Source: Gibbula magus
Lineage: Eukaryota; Mollusca; Gastropoda; Trochida; Trochidae
Assembly: GCA_936450465.1 (NCBI GenBank)
Contig: OW388289.1
Span: 79,410,593 to 79,474,592, forward strand
Direction: 5' to 3'
DNA: 64,000 nt
Part shown: positions 35,342 through 47,931 of the stretch, in pieces
Layout: each line of letters opens with the position of its first letter
Position numbering within the stretch: position 1 is the first letter of the stretch
Translations under genes and position numbers: made by a program
Notes under the pieces: generated by a model
The model's database searches: none
Told to the model about the DNA's origin: nothing
What the model saw: the letters and a program-made list of their open reading frames with translations, nothing else

Positions 35342-36312
35342 AATGTATAAAATATCAATGACTTGTGACTTGATTAATTCCTTATAACTCATGATAGCAC
35401 ATTTGAATGAAGCAGCTTCGGAAACAAATAAATGAAATTTATACCAATGCAATCAACAAACGTAAAGCAAAGTTATGTGGTCTCGATAATCTTGCACAAA
35501 GCAAAACATTACAATTACTAAATCATGTGAGATAAGCTGACTCTTTGCCGACGTGAAGGAGTTTCCAGACACACCTGCATTTATACTTAGATTATACTAG
35601 ATGAACGTTCACAATTCGTAATATGAACATGCAGATACATAATGCTAATCGGATACAAACATGTATTTCCATGATAAGCATATAATTTCATATTAAATGC
35701 GGAGCGTTATATCCTAATTAAACACTCAACTGAAGTACATTTTGAATATGTATGGCATACATGCAGGTTTTCTGATTCTTATCAAGTACAAGTATCTATG
35801 AGTATCTACATGTACTCAGATGTTAAGGTTTCTTTGATCCTGTTTCCATTACAGTTGTAAACCTCTCAATCTTTTGACTGGATCTTCTTTTAATACGATG
35901 GGCTCGTTTCGACCAGTGTATCTCCGTATTTTCAAATACTGGAAGAGATTATAAGTAAATCACCATAAACAGGTTATATTGATAACACATACATTGTATT
36001 CATACAACATCTATCATAGAGAAATTGTCTTCAATCCCTAATACAGAGAGTTGTTCATATTCTAATTCAGATTTGGTCATATTTGAATGTTTTTTTCGGA
36101 GAACAATATAGTAGGATAAGGCAAAACTACCTTTCAACTGATCAATATTAAACAAATTGCGAAGTTAATGCGTAAGACATAATTACACAAATGTATGCTA
36201 TGTCACATATACTTATTAGCGTTTCTTTCATCAATTAGACACCAAAAGAATAGATTTCTGACAGTGACGCTTTCACATTAAGAAGTTGAAATAAAATGTT
36301 TCTTAAAGACAG

Positions 36313-36491
36313 TATAACTATTCTGCCTATGGAAACAAGGCGCCAACGCGTCAGAGATTTAATTCATTATTACACAAGACGAGTGTTTGATAATTTGAGA
36401 TCTACATTAAAGATTGAAGATTTATCAGCAAATATGTTACAGGATTTGAATTTCGTTGCAGTGGATAGGGTTTCTATCACGAGATCAAGTC
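36313..36491 (+). CDS. Exon b3, best preserved TRPM-like exon (unit 3)
   Basis: This is the most convincing exon in the array: acceptor TCTTAAAGACAG at 36312, an open frame of 179 bp and a consensus donor AGTC|GTGAGT at 36491/36492. It starts with one phase base (as a3 does) and reads ITILPMETRRQRVRDLIHYY, TRRVFDNLRSTLKIEDLS, then NMLQDLNFVAVDRVSITRSS. The segment from RDLIHYYT aligns without gaps over 43 residues to a3. The DRVSIT part resembles the W-N-R-V-D-I-A helix of TRPM linker repeats, with V in place of W. The frame also runs open through the donor to 36523. Confidence 0.45.
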
Positions 36492-38217
36492 GTGAGTGTT
36501 TTATGAACCTAAGATTACGATAACTTTCAAACACCGTCCAAATTTCTTTCAGCCCTTCATAAAAAGACTGGGTTATTAGTCTCGAGTTGCAAGCTAAACA
36601 CATATATCCAAGGGACCACCAAGTTGTTTTCTGAAAGGATGTATCACATGTCTCCACATTAATGCCTTCAATTATAAACGTGTTTATGTTCAAATAGTTT
36701 TCAATATCTAAAACGTTTGTAAGCTATATATCTTCATGGTTGTCATGCAGGTTCTAGGCCTGCGGATCTTGTTTGCTAATACCAATATTGTGATTCAGAA
36801 AATTCTCAAAATAGTTGATGAAATCAATTAATAGACATTAAAAGCCTTCTCATCGTGAACGTGAAACCCATATTAAGACAATTCCCGTGAACGTCTGGTT
36901 CCTACACATTACATGTGATATTTTCATTATCCAAAAACAAGGTTCTCTTCAGAGGATATCTTCTTCCCTATTCTATAAGAAAGATAAACTGGGGATTCCA
37001 CGTTGAATGAGTTTTCAATGGTTCCTGATAAACAACTCTTCACTGTTTCAACACCTATAATGTTGTTTCAATTGTTTGGTATTTCCGTGACACATACTCG
37101 GTCACAATGACCCAGACTGAAACTGATTTTTACTTAGAATGCCTTTGTTGAGATGTATATACTGTTACATGCTTTATTTAAAAGCAAAATAATAGTGATC
37201 ATTTCAAAACTGAATGATAGGCATATTAGACATCTCATTGGATGAAATGAGACAAAACACTCGAGTTGGAAGGTCCAGTGCCATCATATGGCTAGTATGC
37301 ACTAAGACTTCATATCATGTTGTTGTTATTCCCAACTCACACCTACCCATCTACTCTCATGTCATCGATTTATTTTTGTTTCAACACTTTTATTCATCAA
37401 TACATTGAATAAATTGTCGTTACAATCCTTTAAACATCATTCTTGTTATGATTGAGTTGCCATTTTTTCCAATCCACTATTCGTCTTTGTATTTTATGTT
37501 GTTGCTTTCAAAAACCTGCAACTTTCCTTTCCTTATTTATATATCCTTATTATATTTGGTCATCACAATTATTATTCGATAGCTACATAGCATTTTATTA
37601 GGCTGCACCATTCTCTGTAGCTGTATGTAAGCTTCAAAGTTGTCGATACCCGTTGCGTCCGATCGTTCAACGTTCTCTTCAGGCCAGTGTACGTTAGCCT
37701 GCAGCCTACTACAGGGTTATCTATAACTATGGCTTGGTTTTGGTAAAGTCACATGCAGGTTCTGACCAAGGAACTAAAAACTCACAACATTTATTATATT
37801 TCCTCGCGCCTAAGATACCTCATTTATTCCAAAAATACTGTATTTTATATAACCATTAATCCTCCTAAATCTATTTTTCCTATGTGTTTTGTCTCTATAG
37901 TGTGAAAACTGCTGTTCTCAAGGTAGTATGGCTGGTCGTTAGAAATCTATGGAAGCAATGAGATCTGCAACTGTTGTATTTCAACAAATGGCAATCATAT
38001 CGCTAAAGACGTGTATATCAAAAGTCTATGATGATAGTTCTAACAATGATAATAAAGTGTACTGTTGTACTGATAGAGTTTAATTAACTAAACGGGATTA
38101 GTTTAGATGCCAGAAATGAGCGCAAACTATTTGAAATAATCTTTCTAACATCAAAAATCAATAACTTGGTATACAATTTACCGTTATTGTTAAACTGGGC
38201 GGGGAAAATGTGAATTT

Positions 38218-38415
38218 ATGAGAGTATACAAACCCAATGAATGGATCGAGCTGCCCTTAAGATTATTCACGATTACACGGAATCATCATATATTAATGCA
38301 ACCAACGTTTTACAAAACGTTTGAAGCTTTAATTGTTACACACTATATTCAGTATCGTTACACTGTTGTTAATTTCGTCATTATTTTGGTGATATCAGTT
38401 CAATTTTGTTATTAA
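38218..38415 (+). CDS. Conserved open segment with a membrane-like stretch (unit 3)
   Basis: Counterpart of 11431-11655, reading MRVYKPNEWIELPLRLFTI and a hydrophobic run ending VISVQFCY before a stop. Low confidence as coding. Confidence 0.22.
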   Translation: MRVYKPNEWIELPLRLFTITRNHHILMQPTFYKTFEALIVTHYIQYRYTVVNFVIILVISVQFCY

Positions 38416-40205
38416 CATTCAAAAAAAAAAGAATTTACTAAGTAAATTTACAAATCCGAATAAAGTAATAAACAGTGTATTGATCATAGTCAAATGATGG
38501 TAGAAACAGAAATACTGAAAACTTTTGTCCTCTGATATTTTGTCTTTTTATTGCCATTTTAAAAAAAACCATGACACTTTTTCGACAACATAAATATTAT
38601 TCAAAAAGGATACATGTGATTACTCGATATTTCCAACCTTCACAAATGTTATAAACATATGTTTCCAAAATTAGATGAGAAACCATCCTTTTGGCGCAAT
38701 TTGATTAAAGTTCAATAACATGTTTATCGCACAAACAATAATATCGTAGCAACAATTTGTCGACATATGATTATTAAATTTCAAGCTTGCACACCTAAAA
38801 TGGATTAGTTTGCTGAAAGAAAACAGCTGGAGGTGCTTGCAGAAGCAGACAGGCATACTCTCCACTGTATAGTTGTAACCATCGTCGAGAGACTTGCTGG
38901 AGTATTTTCACACATGAGTGGAAGAGAGGGAGACGTTCTGAAGTGGCAGAGAGTAATTAGACAAGCTTAATTAGTTTGCTGAGATGTAGTTCAAGCAAGA
39001 TCTAATGTTAAAGTTAACGGTATGCTAGGTAATGTCTAGTGAATTTTTCGTCAAATAATATTTTAGCGTGTTAAATATGTTAGTTAGTATTATCATTTGA
39101 CAAACATGATCTAATAATGATTTTATCATTTGATTAGTAAATCGGCCATCCTCAGTTATGAAGTGGACTTCACTGTAAGCCTTATCAAGCACAACCACAT
39201 GTGCTTCATTTTGAAAAAAAACAACACTGGTTAAGAAGAGAACGAACTAAGAGTAAAAGATGTGTTTTGCAAAATTTTACATCATCACTGCCTGATCATA
39301 TGTTGTAAATTTATTTATTTGTATATGGCAAACAGCTTTATTAAGATATTTAATTCAATGATGCTAATTTTAAATAATATTTGCAATTATACTTTAGAAA
39401 ATCATAGACTGTGGACAGTTTATATCTATGTACATATGTATAAAAGTGACACTAGTATATGTGAAACCATTACACACACTCATTATAATCGTTATAGAAC
39501 ATTTCCATTGTTATCCGCCATAGTGACAGATACGTCCATGCGTCTATTGAAAATATTTTAATATGCAAATGTAAAGTTTTAATCGTTCATTAACACTGGC
39601 AAAAGTTCATTCTAGGAGAATATTAAGGAAAAGGCACCGTGATATAAAACTGAAGTCATACCTGTATTACTTGATAGATACATGTACTTACAACATTAGT
39701 TATTAGTTCGGAAGACGAAAACATGTTGCCAATGATTTCTTGTGGATAAATTAGATTAAAATTATATTATCACTGTTAAAGGACATGAAGTAAGTAATTT
39801 ATTAATGATATTAAATACTTCAATTTAAATCAGTTCTTAAATAAAAATGTAACGAATATTATCAGTATAAATCAGCAAAGTAAAAGGAACCTATCGCATT
39901 GATAGAAAGACTATCTTCACATAGATACCAATTTGTGTTAACCACAACATCATTTAAAACGTTCAGTGTGATCGTCTTCCCTCTCAGATTATCACTGACA
40001 ACACTGACCTTCATATGTAATTAACTCTGTGATAAATCAATTGTTTGAATACTAAATCACATCATCACATGGATGCAAGGATCACATAAATTCAAAGTCA
40101 GGCTTTTTTTGCATAGACAGGCCGTATCACTACAAGTTCCCTTAAGATACGGGATTCGCCTGCTGTGGACCGGAAATTGGAACAATAAGATCAAACGATG
40201 TTTTT

Positions 40206-42149
40206 GCCTACTGTGCACTGTGCAACAAGCAGCGTAAATCATTAATCGAAACATAAAGGGGACTTCTTTTTGTGCAAAAAGAAACGAAGTATCTTAAATA
40301 TTGTTGCCCGTGGAAATCACTATGACTTGAGAGGACAGGGGAATATGCTATTACTACAGTCGATATTAGCAGTTGTTTGAAAGGTGATTGTAGTTATTTA
40401 AAGATGGTACATGTAGATGCCGATTAAATCTGTAAAAACTTCAGTATAACCAATATCCAAATAACTGGTACGTCATTTAGAAGAGTATTAAGTGCGTCAA
40501 ATTAAAATCCCTGAATGTAACCAGGAAAGTATTATGTAGATCAAAGTGAAACAATTAGATGTTTCTTGAAGCTAGGTAAATTATATATAGGGATACCGAG
40601 GAATCAAAGATTACTTTAGTCGTGTAGATCAAAGTGAAACAATTAGATGTTTCTTGAAGCTAGGTAAATTATATATAGGAATACCGACTCAGAGGAATCA
40701 AAGATTACTTTAGTCGTGCAAACTTAAATGAGACCAAATAAATAAAATCAGGTTAAAACAAACCATTACATTCAACTGTGTCTTGACGATAATATCACGT
40801 GTCATGGGAGTTGTTAACAACACAAACGTCTTCATCTGATTCGGTTAATGTGTCTTATTGCTTTCATTGTCTACTTGAACTTCCAATAAAGCCACATTTC
40901 TTACAGCAATAAATTGGGCACTTTTCGTGAATTATTCTGTGTGGTTGGTTTCTATTATTTTTTTTTGGACATTTTGTCAATGCACCTAAAACACATTGAA
41001 AAGACCTGAAACGGTGTTTTATTGTGTTGTTCATTAAATTGATTGGATGGACTAGTGTATCTTACTATTTGCGATTTAACATATGTTCACTGTGTTGCAG
41101 CAGGAATTCATATCAAGTAAACTCTTTAAAAAATAGTTTGAAACTCATGAAATAATGGTTGCACACAATGAATTAATAGTATGTCATTATCTAGGTTTAT
41201 CAACTCAATTAACTTTAATATTGCTCAAAACGTTCGTGCAATCTCAAAAGCAGGTACATAATCAAACATCTGATAATGTGATTGGTTGTGAGCCGTTACA
41301 TGTACATGTAAGGTACACATACAAAAAATAACAATGATTTTTAAAAATAAGCCTTTCACATACACCAAAAGAGAGACCGAACATATCAACACACTGACCC
41401 AGGCGTCTTTCTTTGTTTGCAGTACTTTCTGAAATAAACAGATACACATGGGAATGGTTTAATTCTAACATCATTGACGATTGGTTTCCTAAATAGGTTT
41501 ATGAAGTTCGCAAAACAACATGTTATGGTCACCTAATTAACACTCAATTTGAAACTACATGTACGTTGAATAACAGGACAATAATTAACAAGCTGTGCAA
41601 ACTATAAATATATTTTGCAAATATTCGAAAAATACAATAACCTTTTCTGAAAGTACGTCAACAATTTTCACTTTTCATCATGTTGTAACGCATATCATGT
41701 TCCCATAGGCACGTCTTCGGAGAAGACATTGTGTGTAACTTCTCATTCACAGATGGTGGTCCATTTGAATATAAATACATAAGAAAGAGGCAATATTAAG
41801 GATGACACAGAGAGTGTCCTCTCTGTCAATTTGTCCTTTCTGGGTTTTCAAAATGCTTCATAAGTTGTACATTTTATGAAAGCTTCTTGGGCATGCATTA
41901 CTGTATATACTGCAAACTGTATATACTTCAAAGTCAAAACTAGTAAAAACTGTACCCATTTGTTTTAGGAACTCAACATAACGCTAGCTATTATGATCAA
42001 CATGATATTATCTGAATATGTTTCACTGACACCAAATGCAATTCATATGTAATGCTAGCGGGCTATGCAGTTTTTTGAAAAACATGCCTCAAGAGAAAAT
42101 TGTTTCGCATTTAAAATAAATTGCTTCAAGGCTTTAACGATTTCTTTTT
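40206..42149. other. Unassigned AT-rich region right of the array
   Basis: No recognisable gene, RNA or transposon. The only internal structure noted is a direct tandem duplication (40536-40717). Short open frames near 41225-41474 on the minus strand overlap each other in two frames and show no family resemblance. Confidence 0.4.
40536..40717. repeat. Two-copy tandem duplication, 88 and 94 bp
   Basis: GTAGATCAAAGTGAAACAAT begins both copies (40536 and 40624), and both end ATTACTTTAGTCGT. The copies differ by one base (AGGGATACC against AGGAATACC) and a 6-bp insertion (ACTCAG) in the second. Their similarity indicates a recent local duplication. Confidence 0.9.
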
Positions 42150-43480
42150 TCTTTTGAAATGAATTCTGTTAAGAGAGATGAACCAATGCATGTTCATTCT
42201 GAGGCCAAATGCTGACATTCCTTGCATCTGATAACACCGTAACGGAAATTGTAACCGGAAATTTGTGTAGAGAAAAAAGGGTGTGCATGCCATTTTCCGC
42301 AAACTGTTCATATGTGGTGTTTTGTGAATAGATGTTTAAAATTGGCTCGTTGAGACATTAAACGTTGATGAAAACATCCTATCTACTGTGACGGTTGTGT
42401 CAGCCTGTCCTCACCCTACATAACCAGCTACACCAAACAGCATCAGAAGCAATATTATATTTTTTTAAATATAAATTGAGGGTGTTAAAACCATTTATAT
42501 TTTCAAATTTAAAATATTTGCGAAAACGTTTTTCTCTGGTTGTTTAAAAGTCATGAATGTTGCTCTATCAAATTGGAGTGTTGGAGACTGTAAATGATCA
42601 AACAGAATATTCGTCAAAGGGAAAATAAAACCTTTGTCAATTTTCATAACACACACATCGAAAATAGGTTCGTACATGTAGATAACATAATGCATCATCA
42701 ATCTCTGCACAGAATACTTTGTCATTACTTTGTCATAATTGTAACAGGATGCTGATGTTAGATTGAAGCCACGTGTAATCTATGTAAAGCATGCACATGC
42801 ATAAACCTTTTATTTTCGGTAGGCTTTTAGAATAACTTTCCCTTAACGTTTAAAGACATATTTTCAAATTTCATTTCCCTCTCTTGAACTTAAATAATTT
42901 AAAAGGATCAAATATTGTATTTTAGACATGCATGTAACATATAACCACAGACAGACAGCTGTTTCGGTCTTTCGGACCTCAGCATGGAGTATGTGGAACA
43001 TGTTTTGGCTTTCGGCTATGCAACGTTATCAACACAACAAAACAGTTTAAGAAAATTCTACTCTTACTCTCATTTGCATTACTTCATAAGACCTCTGTCA
43101 CCATATATACCCGTTCGTTTGAACTCTAAATTTCAAATTACAAAAAACGGGTATATTAAGCATAACGTGATACTAAATTTAATACCTTTATTTTCCGCAT
43201 TTCAATAATGAATATGATCATTAGAAAATAAACAAAATAAAACATCATCAGAAATATTCATTTTTATTTCACATGGACTAGATTTGACAGGGGGCGAATA
43301 TACTGGGTTTCTTTAGTTCTCTTAATGACCTGAAACATACAAATCATTGAATTAACAATTTGCCTTTGAATTCGTATTATGATTCAACAACTATCAACAT
43401 TAACTATTCTCAATACCAGGGACTTGCTTCTTATATTAATAAGCGAATTTCTATTAAAGTTTTGAAAATGATTCACTTTC

Positions 43481-43705
43481 CTATAGCTTTCCAACTTCCA
43501 AACGCAAGGCATAACTCTTGCCAGTCTGCATTGCTGGCTGATTTAAGCCTTGCCGTATTTCCCTCTATTGTTGTGCCTCGCTTTGAAATGCATAGTGGTC
43601 CTTGATTCCTAAGCACAGATTTCTTAAGGAAATACTAACAAGGCCTAAATCAGCCAGTAATGGAGACTGGCAAGAGTTGTGCCTTGCATTGGGAAGCTGG
43701 TAGAT
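43481..43705. repeat. 225-bp palindromic (foldback) element
   Basis: The left arm (about 43481-43563, containing AACTCTTGCCAGTCTGCATT and GCTGGCTGATTTAAGCCTTG) pairs with the right arm (about 43627-43705, containing CAAGGCCTAAATCAGCCAGT and ACTGGCAAGAGTTGTGCCTT). Arms match at roughly 85-90 percent by eye, with a 63-bp loop. This looks like a short foldback or MITE. I see no match in D2 at the corresponding place. Confidence 0.75.
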
Positions 43706-45614
43706 TTTTAAAGCCATGGTCTTCACTAAATACTGGATATCGTTTAAAGGCTACCGTTGTTGCTATTTGGAGACTCTTGAAATACCATTAAATAGACTCT
43801 TGTCTATCTAGAATTTTAATTAATCTTTGATAGAGAATTTATTCAGTTTAAGGTTATCCATTATGACATCCCGTTTTGAAACTCACACAGCTGCAGAATT
43901 TCCCCTTTTAGATTGAACATATGCGTTGGCATGAAACAGCAAATAGCATTGGTTAACCTTAGTGACATATTAGGGCTACATTTCAGATCCGATCATTGAT
44001 TTGTTAATTTGTCACTGTTTTCACAGCTGATTAATAGCACCTTTTTAACGATTGCGTCCGTCCGGTCGATTTTTTTTAATTTTTGGCGATTTTTTAAATT
44101 TTGTTTATCTAAGTCATATTCGGAGCTAGAATATCACATCAATTTCAGAAGAAACAAATATTTATCTCATCTTTTTCAAATTTGACACATCTCTTCTTCC
44201 CCACTAGGAGAGGTGCAAAGTGACATTTTGCATTATTTGGTGATGTTTTTAATTTTTGGCGAATTGTTTTTTTATTTTGGACTTTCTCGGGTTAAAATTT
44301 CTCATGTAGCTTTCATTAAAAGCTACTCCTGTGTTGTCATTTGTTGATTTTACTTTTTTTTATATTTCGCTGGTTATATTTCGGAAAAAGTTAAATTTTC
44401 TTTCCTTTCAGCGTCACAATGATGTATATCCCTCACTGTGCTTACAGGGGTGTGCTTCCGTGTACCTATTGTTACTAAGTCCCACCCGAACGTTCATAAT
44501 TTATCACCAACAATATACACCTCTCTCTATAAGTAAAATAAAAATGTCAAATTTTCACAGTCTTCAGTATGAGTGAGCCATGCTCACTTCATCGTTTGTT
44601 ACTTTTTGTGTCTAAGGCAAAAACATCAATCAGAAAGGAGTAAAAGGAATGTGTTTGAATCGAATTCAGTTTAGGAAGAATCAATATGAATATGTTTCGA
44701 AATTAACAATATCAAGTCATTCTATTGCTATTGATAATATTATTTAGTGTGCAGTTCTGACAGTTCGTCTGTTAGTGTTGTTTTCTAATGACTCTTTGGT
44801 GCTTTAAAATATTCATGTACATACATTATATTTCTTCAATGTACAGTACGGACAAAATAACTAGCTTGTCTTGTTATTGTTTCCATTTATAACAATGGTT
44901 ATCGGTTAAACAACTCATTGTAAAATTGAAAGAACAGCAAACATCTATAATTTCTTCACAATGTATTCATTGTTCCTACTACTTCCAAGAAGATATTAAT
45001 ATTACCAGAACTTCACCTTATGTCGCCCATATGCCATGTTATTCTTACTCTACAATATCATTGTACATACCGTATGCCACAATCTTCTACTTTGACACCA
45101 AACCCAACTAGCTTTATGTTGTAACTTCACGCTTATTAGGAAATAACAAATGACAATTGCAGAAAGTCAAACCCATTCTATTATCAAGTTTATTACATTA
45201 TGAAACAAACTCATTCTCAAAGTGTTATGTGTTTACACGGAGTCCTGTTTCTTTGCCCAATAAATTTGCAGAATGTGTTTTGCAGAAACAATATCCCTGC
45301 AATATCGGTAGGAGGTCTTGACGCTGTGTAATTGAAACATCAAAATATATAAGTTGTGTCGTGTCTTTACTCAAAGTTTGGAAGCAATGTTTGCATTTCT
45401 GTTTGAAGACTTCATTATTATCTGTATGTCTTTCATAGTTTTAGAGACAAGCTATTTAAATTATATTTTCATGAGTCCCTATCTGTGCGTTTCTCAATAT
45501 TTGAAGAAACGGAAATAACATATTGCAAATTTTCCTTCAAGCCATCTATTCCAAAGTCATTTACATGGTAATTACACTGTACATGTATAAGCCAATTACC
45601 TAATAATATACAAA

Positions 45615-45978
45615 TAGAGAATACTAAACGACGTTCCGTTTTAAAACATATTTATGAAACGAGTGAGTGGTTTGTATTTAACGAGCGAAAGCTCGTTAAA
45701 TACAACTACCATATGCATCTCACGAGTTTCATAAATATGTTATTAAACAGAAACGAGTTTAGTATTTTATGTATTACCCACTGATATTAATGCCTCTTAA
45801 TTCCACAAACTCGTCGATAAATGGGACACATTCCATTGCGACCGCGGCGCTGACATTGTGACGTCATATGTATGCCATTATGACGTCACGTCAATCGGCA
45901 GCACGCGATGTTATTACACAATGTGGTATAACATTGTAGATTTATTAAACTGCGATATCTTCAATGGGTGAGTAATAA
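45615..45978 (-). mobile_element. Short relative of the unit 3 Helentron/HINE-like element, 364 bp
   Basis: It begins TAGAGAATACTAAACGACGT and ends near TATCTTCAATGGGTGAGTAATAA, as does the 1334-bp element at 31443-32776. The palindrome is present (arms about 45622-45665 and 45715-45763), with an inner stem GTATTTAACGAGC/GCTCGTTAAATAC around the loop GCGAAAGC at 45685-45692. The interior is much shorter and carries two TGACGTCA sites (45859, 45881). It is an internally deleted or distinct subfamily member. Confidence 0.6.
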
Positions 45979-46296
45979 CTGTTGATACCACCTAACTAAA
46001 CCTACTTACCACCTTAACAATCAAAATTTATAACGATAGCGAATAATCAATAGTTTCAGCAATAAAAAAAAGTAGTATTCCCTTCACAAACAGAGTGTTG
46101 AAACGGCACAAACGGCCAATGCTTAACTTATTAGTAGATAGATAGTAATTAATTGATATCTTTATTTGATTTAAACGTATTTATTCACAAGAATGGATTG
46201 GGTATAAGTTATCCAACCCTCTCCCTGTAATCGATACAGGTTTATTAATCTACAAAAGTGTCAAAAACACATCCCTCACAAACCTGGTAGATCTCG

Positions 46297-47125
46297 AATT
46301 AGTCAGGCAGAATGGTGCAGAAAATCCGGTCAATTGTGCACTTTGGGTGAAAAGTACCAAACTTTGCACAAAGATAGCTTATGGTATTTTGATTTAATTT
46401 GGTCTGAGGGCCAAGTCAATTTCGATCAAAAATGGCCGCCAAATTCAAAATGGCCGCCACTGTTTAACACGTATCTGCTTTTATATGTGTCTGTATATGT
46501 AATGATACTTTCATGCTATTTTGTTGTTATTTATACTAGCTTAGAACCCCAGAAATACAAGGATTGATATGATATTGATAAATACCCTGTTGACGATGGT
46601 ACACATGATCCATAGAAGCCGAAAAAACAAAATGGTGGCCAATTTTGTGACTGGTGTTGATTTATCTTTTTGTACGTTTCTATGTGTTTATATGATCCAA
46701 TTTGATTGTGAATCTGGCTTCTTTAGACTAGAAATACCATGACTGGTAATTAATTGGTAATCCTGTTGTTGACAATAGCAACCATCATCCAATATGGCGG
46801 CTAATTTGTCCGTGAAGGGCATCCTTCGATAAGCTAGATTTGAATTCTTTTCCCTAATCTTTTAACTATTCATTTAGGTTGGTATTCTGAGATTATGATC
46901 TTCAAATAAATCTACTCCAAAGGGTCCAATTAATTTCCTTCAAAGATGGCCGCCAAATTCAAAATGGCCGCCACAGTCAACATGTATCTTTTTTGGCATA
47001 TTTACGCATATCAAATCAAATGTTTCAATTACCCAAATATATTCTTATTCTTGTTTGTTTTTAAGATAATTGTCTGTTCATTATTTTGCAGGAATTGACT
47101 ATTGAGGGAATAAGCTTACATGATA
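46297..47125 (+). repeat. Left inverted arm of the foldback element
   Basis: Pairs with 48597-49412. Landmarks shared in inverse order: the TTTGCACAAAGATAGCTTAT word near 46370 with its complement near 49345; the CCTTCGATAA word near 46822 with its complement near 48890; and GCAGGAATTGAC near 47090 with its complement near 48635. Confidence 0.8.
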
Positions 47126-47675
47126 ACTTTGTGAACTGGCACTACATCGTTCAGTTCAGAAACATCGTTCAGTTATAAGAAACATACATAATACACAGTA
47201 GTATACCACTAAATTTCATATCAGGTGAAGTCATCATATCGCTAATATTTACAGAGAGAACACATGGTACCTCGAAAAAAGTTTGAAAAAAGGCATCCAC
47301 AGTGACATCCTCTGTTTGAATTACTACAACCACTTTTCAACAGGTGTGTCCTGTTTGGTATACTGCTCTCCTTGAAACACTGTGTCTGATGAACTTGATT
47401 CATGTAACGTTTTACAAGAACGCTCTCACAGGAGTTTATGTGCATGCAAACACCCATATACCACGGGTTTGCCTTTCTTACTGATCAGTAACAATTACAA
47501 TGGTCATCATACTTTATCTCTACTGTAGGTACGTTGACATTGCTGATAATGATATCTGCTAGGAGGGGCATACGTTGCCAAACATCTTGCACTCGTGAAT
47601 AATTTGATTGCAGGTTTATGCTTCATGCAATCCACTGATAATTAATGATACCAAAGCATATTGCTGCTCACTATG

Positions 47676-47931
47676 GACGCAGACACTGTTCTATAGGCTG
47701 TATCCTTGTTCAGTCAAAACAGCCTCATAGCTCTCTGGCTAGCATATACTACTGGAAACAATCACAGCTTCATACCAGCAAATACCTTTATCAAGATCTT
47801 TGGATCGTAAGAGATTATCTCCGGACAATTCATACCTTTAACGGTTGTGATCTTTTGAGATAAATGAAAGAAGCAGGCAAAATCTTCCCTGACTTTGAAG
47901 AAGCTTTTTCCAACTCTTGGGATACTTTTTT
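47676..47931 (+). pseudogene. Decayed transposon-associated ORF (GCD-motif family) in the foldback spacer
   Basis: Read in broken frames, the plus strand gives DADTVL, then ALWLAYTTGNNHSFIPAN, then IHTFNGCD (47828-47851, another frame), then GK-like SSLTLKKLFPTLGIL. This order (an acidic D-x-D start, LW....G, ..FIP, H-A/T-F-x-G-C-D, a GK-type stretch) matches a protein family I remember as widespread in invertebrate transposon-like loci with a conserved H(A)FTGCDT motif. I cannot name its superfamily with certainty. Several stops and at least one frameshift show it is dead. It supports the view that the foldback element once carried or captured a coding region. Confidence 0.4.

Larger units (their letters stand above)
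26320..40205 (+). repeat. Tandem array unit 3 (13.9 kb)
   Basis: Last unit, ending near GATCAAACGATGTTTT at about 40205, after which the sequence leaves the array. It is longer mainly because of a private 1334-bp element at 31443-32776 and a private trinucleotide-linked repeat at 32919-33011. Its second half (after about 33.6 kb) is clearly more diverged from units 1 and 2 than those are from each other. Its last 400 bp (39830-40020) differ from the corresponding ends of units 1 and 2. The best preserved exon of half b (36313-36491) is in this unit. Confidence 0.9.

Noticed and set aside
1079..40205. Array as an assembly artefact from two haplotypes
   Set aside because: Three units differ by private insertions and have a mosaic pattern explained by crossover. 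Haplotype duplication would not produce shared internal junctions. Long reads would settle it.
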